The notes under the pieces: model-generated | Seen by the model: the letters and a program-made list of their open reading frames with translations, nothing else | What the model was told of the DNA's origin: nothing | Databases searched by the model: none | Part shown: one piece after another, positions 1 through 6,429 of the stretch | How positions within the stretch are numbered: position 1 is the stretch's first letter | Layout of the letters: each line of letters begins with the position of its first letter | Translations under genes and position numbers: made by a program | From: Gammaproteobacteria bacterium | Lineage (GTDB): Bacteria; Pseudomonadota; Gammaproteobacteria; UBA12402 | Direction of reading: 5' to 3' | Length of the DNA stretch: 10,732 nucleotides | Assembly: GCA_028282395.1 (NCBI GenBank) | Contig: JANQHY010000295.1 | Coordinates: 1-10,732 of the forward strand

Positions 1-590
1 TTATGATTCTTTTAGTTGTGCTGTTTTATAAGTTAGGCGATGCATTCACTGTTTCGCTTACCACCCCTTTTATTTTACGAGGATTGCACTTTAGTTTGCA
101 GGATTTAGCTTGGGTGGCAAAAACAGGGGGGCTGCTCTCAACCCTTATTGGTGGTTTCATCGGCGGTTATATTATGTTGCGCGCACGCTTCTATACAGCG
201 TTAATGGGATTTGCTATTTTGCAGACACTGTCTAATTTGAGTTATCTGTTGCTAGCCATCGTTGGTAAAAACTATTTTATGCTCTTTACGGCAGTGATTG
301 TTGAGCATATATGTAGTGGTATGGGAACAGTGGCATTTTTAGCTATGTTGATGGCGTTATGTGATCATCGCTATAGTGCTACGCAGTTTGCTTTTTTATC
401 GGCAGTTGCAACGTTGGGTCGCGTCTATATTGGCCCGATTGCGGGAGTATTGGTCATGCATGTGGGTTGGATTGTTTTCTATATTTGGGCGTTTATTGCC
501 GGGTTTCCAAGTATTATCGTATTATGGCTATTGAATCGAAATATTGATATCAATAGCTTAGCTAGTCAGCAACAACAAGGATCACAATAA
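1..590 (+). CDS. ampG: AmpG-type muropeptide permease (MFS), C-terminal half, 5' end off window
   Basis: Inner-membrane major facilitator permease. The family imports GlcNAc-anhydroMurNAc (muro)peptides for cell-wall recycling. The reading frame is open to the window edge, and the Met at position 3 aligns inside E. coli AmpG, so about 195 C-terminal residues are visible and the true start lies upstream. Recognisable stretches, from memory of E. coli AmpG, are YKLGDAF near residue 9, SGMGTVAF at 105-112, SATQFAFLSA at 125-134 and GRVYIGPIAG at 139-148. About six hydrophobic segments fit the second half of the transporter. It ends shortly after the 'LLNRN' segment, so it lacks the extra C-terminal membrane segments of the 491-residue E. 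coli protein; this shorter form is usual in other bacteria. The last 15 residues are polar and Gln-rich. There is no clear hairpin terminator after the TAA. Family call is confident; substrate is inferred from the family. Confidence 0.9.
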   Translation, partial: MILLVVLFYKLGDAFTVSLTTPFILRGLHFSLQDLAWVAKTGGLLSTLIGGFIGGYIMLRARFYTALMGFAILQTLSNLSYLLLAIVGKNYFMLFTAVIVEHICSGMGTVAFLAMLMALCDHRYSATQFAFLSAVATLGRVYIGPIAGVLVMHVGWIVFYIWAFIAGFPSIIVLWLLNRNIDINSLASQQQQGSQ

Positions 591-610
591 AGTTTTTGAC
601 CTTATTGATT

Positions 611-642
611 AATCTGTAATTTTTCATTGAAAAAATCTGTAA
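611..642 (+). promoter_or_regulatory. 9-bp direct repeat AATCTGTAA flanking the -35 box
   Basis: AATCTGTAA occurs at 611-619 and again at 634-642, start to start 23 bp. The second copy lies in the spacer between the -35 and -10 boxes, so a protein bound to both would contact the promoter. Between them TTTTTC/GAAAAA (620-625/629-634) forms a small inverted repeat over the -35. Could be an operator for a response regulator that binds direct repeats, but the region is AT-rich and chance repetition is quite possible. Confidence 0.3.
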
Positions 643-655
643 ACTATAGTATAAT
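627..655 (+). promoter_or_regulatory. Sigma70-type promoter of the 1075-aa gene
   Basis: TTGAAA (627-632) and a perfect TATAAT (650-655) are separated by exactly 17 nt, five of six and six of six matches to the housekeeping consensus. Transcription would begin near 662, leaving a leader of about 60 nt before the ATG at 724. Seen in sequence; activity is inferred. It indicates that the downstream gene has its own promoter and is not simply co-transcribed with ampG. Confidence 0.7.
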
Positions 656-723
656 TTAAATAACTCTACGGTATTTAATAATTAGCCAATAATAGCGATT
701 CCTGCTATAGTGAGGTCTCTAAA

Positions 724-3700
724 ATGTCTTTTAATTACAAAGATTTACCTCCAGAAAATTATGATTCTTTAGCAAAGTATTTTAATGCTACAGACAAACG
801 TACGTATAGTAATGATAAAGACGTTGTAGTCCTATCGACTAATTCTTTAAATGAGCAGTTTGGTGACGAAGATCAGTGGCCAGAAGGGTTAAAAAAAGCA
901 CTTGCGCCGTATAAAGTCGATAGGCAGAGTAAAAATTTTGATGAATATGCTAATAAGGAGCTAACCGTATTTTATGGCACAAACATGCTATATGATTCGG
1001 AACAAGATTTAGCAGATATTTTAGAAAAGGGCACAAGGACAGTTTCTGATTGGGTTGATAAACAGGAGCGAATGGAGAAGGAGCAAAATGAAAAACATAG
1101 TGATCTCTATATATTGCCAGCAGCCTTAGTTAATCATATTGATCAATCACAGCAGAAGAAACAGCATAATGCTTTAGCAAATTATGTTGCACGTCAACCA
1201 TCGCTGATTCATACCGCTGATGGAAAATATGTTGTAATTGCGCCTGATGATGCAGATCGTAATGCAGATGATTTTGCTGATTTAGAAAAAGAACTAGAAA
1301 AATATCGTGGTAATTATAAGAAGTATAAACAAAATGATAATGAGAACTATCTGCCTTATGATCCGCCAAGAGTGAAAGTTACTAAGAGTGGTAAAGCAGA
1401 GATTGTTGTTGATAAAACTCAGGACACAGAAACAGTGGGGCAGTGGTTAAAAAGGCGCGAGATTGGAGGCCAACCTAATTATCTACTACCAGTTATCAGT
1501 GAAGCAGGATTAAGTAAAGTATTAGATTTAGATGGCGAAGTGCTGAAGAGCTTTAAGTTACCAGGTAAAAAGCCACGCAAACCACCAAAAAATCCAATAG
1601 CTGGTGTCCCAGCTATATTGAACGATAATATTGATAAAGATATTAGCGATAAAGGGAGTATTAATCGAGCAGATATGTCTCCAGTTGTGACAAGAGTCGA
1701 GAAAAAATGTGGTAGTATGGATTTTATCGAGCTGGTGAGACAATATGCTGACGAAGTAGCGAGTGGACGTATGACCCGGGCTGAAGCAGATCGTAAGATT
1801 GATAGCATTGTTGAGCAACAGATGGCAATACAGAGCGAGTGGGACTTTTTCCTGATGGATTATAAACAGGATTGGCGTGTTGAGAAGGATGGCTCCAATC
1901 CAGTGTATATTGATCAGGATAGTCAGGCTGATTATAGTGACGTTACTACCATTAATCGAGATATTGTTGATGATTACAATGGCTTGACAGAGGATTATCT
2001 TCCTGAAGAAATCATGAGTAATCGTCGTTATACCACTACGCCTGACAAATATAATAATTATCGGCGTGGCCGTGCTGCACTTGAGTTGGAGATTAACCGA
2101 TCGTTAACGGATGAAGTTTTCCAACAAGAGGTAGAGAAAGTATCAAATTTAATTGATTTGATTGAGTTTCTGAAAATGGTAAAAGATAATGATGAGAACT
2201 ATCAAATTCCTGAGAAATTTTTTAAACAGTTAGATACCCTTATGCAAGGAAATATGCTTAGTCAAGAGGATAAAACTTTGATCAAGGAGTCATTGCGTAA
2301 AGATGGAAAAATTACTGACTGGGGGTTAAAGAAACGCTTAGATAATTTAAGAGGTTTTGTGGGTCTCGTTAGGGGGAAACCACTTTTAGATAAAATAGAG
2401 CAGATTAAAAGAAAGGCTGACTTTGTGAATGGTAAATTAAGTGATAAGGAGGATATCTCAGCTTTAAGAGATCTGTTAGAGGTCAATTATCTTGGTAAAG
2501 AGCATGAGCAACTAAAAAAACTAATACTTGCAGGTGATTTTGATGATGAGCGAGTAAAGCGGGCGATGGGGAAATTACACAATGGATTATTAAAGATGGA
2601 CAATGCCAAAGAGCGTTATGTCAGAATACAGGCGCAAAATAGATTAAACCTTATCAAGCAGGGTAAGATTGATGAAGCTTTTAACGCTTTGGGAAGTAGT
2701 GAGTTTAATAAAAATCTTTGTGCGACCCTTATTAGAGATTTTGCTAAGGACAATGTGCGCGATTTAACCATAGAGGATCTCAATTATCTCTATCGCTATA
2801 GAGATAGCCTGAATCAATATCTACAAGATCAGCATCTCGATGATATTGAGGATGTAGTCGAGCGCGAACAGATCGTACGCCAGGCAATTATTACAACTAT
2901 TAAACAGGCTAAGATTGATGAATTATTTGACTCTCTAAAAAGTGATAAATTTACTAAAAACCTACCTGCAGTTTTGATTAGGGACTTTGCTAGAGATAAC
3001 ATTGATAATTTAACCATTGAAGATATTGGCTCTCTTTATCGCCATAGAGAGAGTTTGAATCAGTATTTGCTAAGCCAAAATCTTGGTAGTATTGCCGATA
3101 TAGATAAGCGTGACCAGATTGTAAATCAGGCAATGAATGCAACACTCTATTTGGCAGCTAGTGGCATGGACCATTTGACTCCTGAGGATATCGACTGTCT
3201 CTATCGTTATGGAGATGGCTTGAATCAACATTTACAAAATCAACATCTTGATGATATTAAGGATGTAGCAGAGCGTGAGCAGGTGATACGTCAGGCAATC
3301 AATAACACACTGTATTTGGCAACATATTTGGAGCAGGGGCAGCCGAGTAAAGCCATAAGAAATGATGTAGAGTCAGCTGGAGTAATGAGCCGCTTGAGTT
3401 CAGCAAAAGCTAATATTGATAAGGCTGTAAAACGTATTGCTAGCGAAAATCCTGATTTAGCAGAAGCAATTAATCATGAAGCCAGTAAGCATAATAATAA
3501 GGCAGATAATAAATTATTCTCTAAACGTTCCGATAAAGTTGCTAAACATGTTGGGCGAGCAAACGCGAAACAGAAAAAAATGCGTAGTAAGAGTCTCTAT
3601 ATCCCGCAGAAAAAGAGTATCTCCAAGCGGAGGCATAAGAGTACCTCTTCTGTTTTAATGAATAAGAAAATGAAACGCTATCGAGCACGTGATCTGCATG

Positions 3701-3951
3701 GAAACACTAATGAGGATAATCATTGGTTACATAAAGCTAGAGGGAGTACTACGCACTTGCCACAGAATAGAACTACTAACGGTAGAAAGTTGACAACAAA
3801 ATTGCCTCGTAATACTTATCATGGCGATCACCAGCCCCACTTCCATCATGCCAGAAAGCAGCAGCCTAATACTGTCCTGCGTAATCCACATCATTCACAA
3901 CATCAACACCATAGAGCACCGCAGTTTAGACCAATTATCAAAACCTTTTAG
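724..3951 (+). CDS. Large repeat-containing protein of unknown function, basic His-rich tail (effector-like)
   Basis: I do not recognise this 1075-residue protein or any catalytic domain in it. The start is supported by GAGG (712-715), 8 nt before the ATG. There is no signal peptide and no membrane segment; it is hydrophilic, rich in Asp, Glu, Lys, Asn and Gln, and has only a few Cys. Residues 1-430 are acidic and mixed, with a Lys/Pro-rich link at about 283-291. Residues 450-640 look helical and charged. Residues 644-862 hold about 2.6 copies of an 82-residue repeat. From about 875 the chain turns basic, with Lys/Arg clusters at 949-956, 963-972 and 981-989, and 10 His within 1033-1063. Three sampled 60-nt lines have 27, 27 and 33% GC against 50-58% in lines of neighbouring metabolic genes, which suggests an accessory or acquired gene. 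It is flanked by housekeeping genes and has its own promoter. A secreted effector, surface-associated or nucleic-acid-binding protein are all possible; none is shown. Confidence 0.9.
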   Translation: MSFNYKDLPPENYDSLAKYFNATDKRTYSNDKDVVVLSTNSLNEQFGDEDQWPEGLKKALAPYKVDRQSKNFDEYANKELTVFYGTNMLYDSEQDLADILEKGTRTVSDWVDKQERMEKEQNEKHSDLYILPAALVNHIDQSQQKKQHNALANYVARQPSLIHTADGKYVVIAPDDADRNADDFADLEKELEKYRGNYKKYKQNDNENYLPYDPPRVKVTKSGKAEIVVDKTQDTETVGQWLKRREIGGQPNYLLPVISEAGLSKVLDLDGEVLKSFKLPGKKPRKPPKNPIAGVPAILNDNIDKDISDKGSINRADMSPVVTRVEKKCGSMDFIELVRQYADEVASGRMTRAEADRKIDSIVEQQMAIQSEWDFFLMDYKQDWRVEKDGSNPVYIDQDSQADYSDVTTINRDIVDDYNGLTEDYLPEEIMSNRRYTTTPDKYNNYRRGRAALELEINRSLTDEVFQQEVEKVSNLIDLIEFLKMVKDNDENYQIPEKFFKQLDTLMQGNMLSQEDKTLIKESLRKDGKITDWGLKKRLDNLRGFVGLVRGKPLLDKIEQIKRKADFVNGKLSDKEDISALRDLLEVNYLGKEHEQLKKLILAGDFDDERVKRAMGKLHNGLLKMDNAKERYVRIQAQNRLNLIKQGKIDEAFNALGSSEFNKNLCATLIRDFAKDNVRDLTIEDLNYLYRYRDSLNQYLQDQHLDDIEDVVEREQIVRQAIITTIKQAKIDELFDSLKSDKFTKNLPAVLIRDFARDNIDNLTIEDIGSLYRHRESLNQYLLSQNLGSIADIDKRDQIVNQAMNATLYLAASGMDHLTPEDIDCLYRYGDGLNQHLQNQHLDDIKDVAEREQVIRQAINNTLYLATYLEQGQPSKAIRNDVESAGVMSRLSSAKANIDKAVKRIASENPDLAEAINHEASKHNNKADNKLFSKRSDKVAKHVGRANAKQKKMRSKSLYIPQKKSISKRRHKSTSSVLMNKKMKRYRARDLHGNTNEDNHWLHKARGSTTHLPQNRTTNGRKLTTKLPRNTYHGDHQPHFHHARKQQPNTVLRNPHHSQHQHHRAPQFRPIIKTF
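2653..3309 (+). repeat. In-frame tandem repeats (about 2.6 x 82 aa) in the 1075-aa protein
   Basis: Unit 1 covers residues 644-725 (starts IKQGKIDE), unit 2 covers 726-807 (starts IKQAKIDE), and a shortened unit 3 covers about 812-862. Units 1 and 2 are exactly 246 nt apart. The shared core reads LTIEDLNYLYRYRDSLNQYL (681), LTIEDIGSLYRHRESLNQYL (763) and LTPEDIDCLYRYGDGLNQHL (818), each followed by a second helix-like block with an (R/N)QA(I/M) end. Unit 3 lacks the first roughly 30 residues (the KIDE...FAKDN half). Similarity is visible at the DNA level, for example the 'ctctatcg' and 'gatgatatt.aggatgta' blocks in units 1 and 3. Likely alpha-helical repeats for protein-protein contact; that is inference. 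Confidence 0.85.
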
Positions 3952-4023
3952 TTTTGTTAATGGATACGTTTCTTCAATTTTTTTAGTTTTCTTTTCCCTT
4001 TGCTAATTTTTTTTCTTGCGGAA

Positions 4024-4045
4024 GAGAAGAGATAAAGCTCTACTC
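4024..4045. other. Imperfect hairpin in convergent intergenic region
   Basis: GAGAAGAG (4024-4031) pairs with CTCTACTC (4038-4045) with one mismatch and a 6-nt loop. It sits between two converging genes, where a bidirectional terminator is expected, but neither strand has a T run directly after the stem. T-rich tracts (3978-3985 and 4007-4014) lie on the plus strand before it, not after it. Function uncertain; the 3952-4070 stretch holds nothing else I can support. Confidence 0.25.
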
Positions 4046-4070
4046 CTGTGAGAGGAAAAAATGGCGCACC

Positions 4071-4160
4071 GTTGTCATTGCGAGCGCAGCGAAGCAATTC
4101 AGTGCGAAAGTCACTATTAGACTTGTTGCTGGATCCCGCGGACAAGCCGCGAGACGATGG
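4071..4160. repeat. Degenerate dispersed palindromic repeat (two-part, intergenic)
   Basis: The left part (about 4076-4100) reads cattgcgagcgcagcgaagc and on, with ATTGC (4077-4081) and GCAAT (4094-4098) as inverted ends. The right part (about 4130-4160) carries a hairpin, TCCCGCGG (4134-4141) and CCGCGAGA (4147-4154), one mismatch, loop acaag. Both halves resemble short palindromic repeats I recall from genomes of Rickettsiales and of intracellular Gammaproteobacteria, where the ends normally read gcaatCCAG and CCGCGGGA; here both have drifted. There is only one copy in the window, so 'repeat' rests on that resemblance. It is GC-rich against its surroundings and ends about 5 nt before the stop codon of the flavoprotein gene on the other strand. 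Confidence 0.55.
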
Positions 4161-4165
4161 AATGG

Positions 4166-5593
4166 TTAAAACCAGCGATTCAGCCATTTTACTATTTTTT
4201 TTGTTCGTTCAGAGAATAGCATCGGTGTATAATAGCTGCCGGCGACACGCTTACTAATCTCGCCTAGAGTGGGATAGGGTGCAATAAGGTTGGCAACTTT
4301 ACCAATCGACATTTTCTCTTGTACTGCCAAAGCCCATGGCAGAATCAGTTCGCCAGCGTGTGCGGCAACAATATCACAACCAATAACGATCCCTTTATGG
4401 TTGGTAATGACTTTAATTTTTCCCACGGTCTGTTTTTCTGTTTGTGCACGATCATTATCGCTAAACTCCATTGCTAGTATGCGACATTTGCTATCTTTTT
4501 CTAGTGCCTGCTGTTCCTGTAATCCGACATGGGCCATTTCTGGTGCCGTATACGTTACCCAAGGCACTGCATGATAATCAACTTTTGCGGGTAATTTAAA
4601 TAACGTATTGCGAATAACAATACCTGCCTGATAAGTTGCCATATGGGTAAATTGAAATGGACCGGTAACATCACCAATAGCAAATACTTTGCGATTGCTA
4701 GTGCGTAGACGGCGATCAACAGTGATTCCATGGTTACTGTAATCAATCCCCGCAGCCTCAAGATTTAGTCCATCAACATTCGCCCGGCGCCCAGCAGCAA
4801 GGAGTAAATGTGAACCATGTGCTAGCTGCTGTTTGCCTTGACAAGCATAGGTAACAACAATTTCATTGTTCTCTTGTTTGACCTCAATAATATTGTCGAC
4901 ATGTTCAACCAATTCAATGCCGTTTTCAAGTAACGCTGCGCGCACGTTAGCAACCATATCACGATCATCTTTAGGGAGAATTTCTCCTACCACCAGCTGA
5001 GTCACTGCAATACCAAGTTGAGCATGTGCCTGTGCCATTTCCGCCCCAATCGGGCCACCACCAATCACAATTAATCGTGTTGGCTGTTGTGTGAGAGTAA
5101 AAATCGTTTCATTGGTGTGAAAGGGGACCTGATCAAGTCCAGTAATATCAGGTGTAGCTGCACTTGCACCACTAGCAATAACAAAATATTTTGCTTCAAT
5201 AATTTGTTCGTTACAACTGACTTGTTTGCTATTGAGAAATTGCCCATGGCCATTGATAACATTGACACCAAGAGCAGTAAAACGCTCGACAGAGTCATTA
5301 GGGGCAATAGCAGCTTGAACCCGATGAACATGTTCTTGCACTTTAGCGTAATCAATATTGGGCTCAATAGGAGTAATGCCAAAGCGATCGCTACGGCGCA
5401 TTGTCTCAGCGGCGTGTGCGGCAGCCAGGAGCGCTTTAGAGGGGACACAGCCATAGTTTAGGCAGTCACCACCCATCTTATTATGCTCAACTAGAACGAC
5501 TTTGGCGCCCATCTGGGCTGCGCCGGCAGCAACAGTAAGTCCACCGGAGCCGGCGCCGATAATACAGAGATCACATTTCATTATCTCAGGCAT
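4166..5593 (-). CDS. Dihydrolipoamide-dehydrogenase-like FAD/NAD disulfide oxidoreductase, TVP38-associated type
   Basis: A 475-residue class I pyridine-nucleotide disulfide oxidoreductase, close to usual Lpd length. It should be a cytosolic FAD homodimer moving electrons from NAD(P)H to a disulfide or other acceptor. Visible motifs: FAD-binding GAGSGG (13-18); redox disulfide GGDCLNYGCVPSK (41-53) with C44 and C49; NAD(P)-binding GGGPIGAE (178-185); second FAD motif AIGDV (305-309). The C-terminal motif is PYPTLGE (439-445): Lpd and glutathione reductase have His where Y440 stands, while the Glu (E445) is kept. MerA also has Tyr there, but this protein has no N-terminal metal-binding domain and no C-terminal Cys pair, so mercuric reductase is unlikely. 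The ATG at 5593 overlaps the upstream gene by 8 nt and follows AAGGA; an internal Met5 (5581) is the alternative start but has a weaker, closer SD. No 2-oxoacid dehydrogenase genes are adjacent, so a role as the E3 subunit is not supported. Natural substrate unknown. Confidence 0.88.
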   Translation of the reverse strand: MPEIMKCDLCIIGAGSGGLTVAAGAAQMGAKVVLVEHNKMGGDCLNYGCVPSKALLAAAHAAETMRRSDRFGITPIEPNIDYAKVQEHVHRVQAAIAPNDSVERFTALGVNVINGHGQFLNSKQVSCNEQIIEAKYFVIASGASAATPDITGLDQVPFHTNETIFTLTQQPTRLIVIGGGPIGAEMAQAHAQLGIAVTQLVVGEILPKDDRDMVANVRAALLENGIELVEHVDNIIEVKQENNEIVVTYACQGKQQLAHGSHLLLAAGRRANVDGLNLEAAGIDYSNHGITVDRRLRTSNRKVFAIGDVTGPFQFTHMATYQAGIVIRNTLFKLPAKVDYHAVPWVTYTAPEMAHVGLQEQQALEKDSKCRILAMEFSDNDRAQTEKQTVGKIKVITNHKGIVIGCDIVAAHAGELILPWALAVQEKMSIGKVANLIAPYPTLGEISKRVAGSYYTPMLFSERTKKIVKWLNRWF

Positions 5594-6320
5594 GCTTTTT
5601 TCCTTTTTTAAGGCGTTTATAGAGAATTGGGACTAGTGATAAGAGCGCCAGTGCTAAGATAGGCAACAGGATATTCGGAGTGAAAATAATATTAAGATTG
5701 AGTGTTTCATTTTCAGCAAACACACTATTTAATCCACTACCGACCCAAACATAGACAAAACTTCCTGGAATGATGCCAATGAATGTGGCAATAAGAAAAG
5801 TACGTAGCGGAATTGCTAGCAATCCCGGCACAATATTAATTAACCAGAAAGGAAAGATTGGTACCAAACGTAGGAAGAGCAGATAGCTCATAGCATTCTC
5901 ATGAAATCCCTTTTTAAGGAGATTGATTTTAGCCCCAGCTTTCGCTTCCAACATCGTAGCAAAAGCGGTTTTTGCAGCGATGAAAATGATTGCTGAGCCT
6001 AGCGTTGCCGAGATAACAACATAAATAGTGCCAAACCAGTGCCCAAAGAGAAAACCACCAATGAGTGTTAACAGGGTTGCTCCAGGGATGGAGACAGCAA
6101 CTGCAACCATATAAATGATCATGTAGGCCCCTACGGCAAGTAGATAGTTCTGATCTTTCCAGTGGTGTAGCGCTTCATGATGTAATTTAAGTTCACTAAA
6201 AGTAAAATAGCGGTGTAATCCACTTACAAAAAACAGAATTAGTGCAATAATTAATACTAACAGTGGAATAAACTGTTTGAGTTTTAACTGTCGCTGAGAA
6301 GAGGGGGGAGTATCCGTCAT
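5586..6320 (-). CDS. TVP38/TMEM64 family (VTT domain, DedA superfamily) inner-membrane protein
   Basis: A 244-residue integral membrane protein. Segments by hydrophobicity: TM1 about 17-36, TM2 about 60-82, a Gly-rich re-entrant-like stretch GGFLFGHWFG (88-97), TM about 98-117, the signature FLRLVPIFPFWLINIVPG (149-166), TM about 172-195, TM about 211-234, and a basic cytosolic tail (RLKKGKKHA). The Gly-rich hairpin and the R-x-x-P-x-x-P stretch are typical of VTT proteins such as E. coli YdjX/YdjZ. Relatives in the superfamily are linked to lipid scrambling or lipid-carrier transport, but the role of this bacterial branch is unsettled. The start at 6320 is preceded by GAGGA (6330-6334), 9 nt away. 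Its stop overlaps the next gene's start by 8 nt, pointing to translational coupling with the flavoprotein. I recall fused VTT-flavoprotein versions elsewhere, which would support joint function. Confidence 0.88.
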   Translation of the reverse strand: MTDTPPSSQRQLKLKQFIPLLVLIIALILFFVSGLHRYFTFSELKLHHEALHHWKDQNYLLAVGAYMIIYMVAVAVSIPGATLLTLIGGFLFGHWFGTIYVVISATLGSAIIFIAAKTAFATMLEAKAGAKINLLKKGFHENAMSYLLFLRLVPIFPFWLINIVPGLLAIPLRTFLIATFIGIIPGSFVYVWVGSGLNSVFAENETLNLNIIFTPNILLPILALALLSLVPILYKRLKKGKKHA

Positions 6321-6327
6321 AATTTTT

Positions 6328-6340
6328 AGTCCTCAGGACT
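6328..6340. promoter_or_regulatory. Perfect 6+1+6 palindrome over the Shine-Dalgarno of the VTT gene
   Basis: AGTCCT-C-AGGACT, every pair matched around one central base. On the minus strand the GAGGA of the VTT gene's SD lies inside it (6330-6334). As RNA it could fold as a 5-bp stem with a 3-nt loop and hide the SD; as DNA it could be a small dimer-protein operator in the divergent region. Structure is seen; role is guessed. Confidence 0.35.
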
Positions 6341-6362
6341 GTTCCTTAAAATAATCAGCTAC

Positions 6363-6403
6363 TTGCTTTATTGCTGCGCTTCAGCTATGGTTAAAATGAT
6401 AGC
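6363..6403 (+). promoter_or_regulatory. Putative fadE operon promoter with overlapping inverted repeat
   Basis: TTGCTT (6363-6368), 17 nt, then TATGGT (6386-6391); TAAAAT at 6392-6397 is an alternative -10. An inverted repeat, GCTAT (6384-6388) and ATAGC (6399-6403), is centred on the -10 region, with two further matched pairs in its core, and would suit a repressor site. I see no good match to the E. coli FadR consensus or the Pseudomonas PsrA motif. Boxes are only fair matches, so this is tentative. Confidence 0.35.
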
Positions 6404-6429
6404 ATAGTCACTTTGAAGGAGACAAGACA

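Noticed and set aside
591..723. PmrA-type or CpxR-type regulatory box upstream of the effector-like gene
   Set aside because: No pair of properly spaced cTTAA or GTAAA half-sites is present; the observed AATCTGTAA repeats have a different sequence and spacing.
1130..1818. Minus-strand frames of 79, 109 and 86 residues opposite the 1075-aa gene
   Set aside because: They lie wholly inside a longer, well-started gene, overlap one another, lack Shine-Dalgarno support and have low-complexity translations typical of antisense shadows.
3700..3951. Canonical Dot/Icm-style C-terminal secretion signal in the 1075-aa protein
   Set aside because: The tail ends RPIIKTF and is basic and His-rich, without the glutamate-rich block typical of that signal; Ile at -4/-5 alone is not enough.
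3939..3956. CAAAAC/GTTTTG inverted repeat around the stop codon of the 1075-aa gene as an intrinsic terminator
   Set aside because: Stem is AT-rich, only 6 bp, and not followed directly by a T run, so it does not meet the usual terminator pattern.
3957..4257. Short frames on both strands across the convergent intergenic region and the flavoprotein 3' end
   Set aside because: They run through the T-rich tract and palindromic repeat, have no ribosome binding site, and their translations resemble spurious ORFs commonly produced by such repeats.
5087..5461. 124-residue plus-strand frame inside the flavoprotein gene
   Set aside because: It is the antisense shadow of the redox-active-site region of a clear gene on the other strand and has no supported start.
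4166..5593. Mercuric reductase identity for the flavoprotein
   Set aside because: It shares Tyr at the position of the catalytic His, but lacks the C-terminal vicinal Cys pair and N-terminal metal-binding domain, and no mer genes are nearby.
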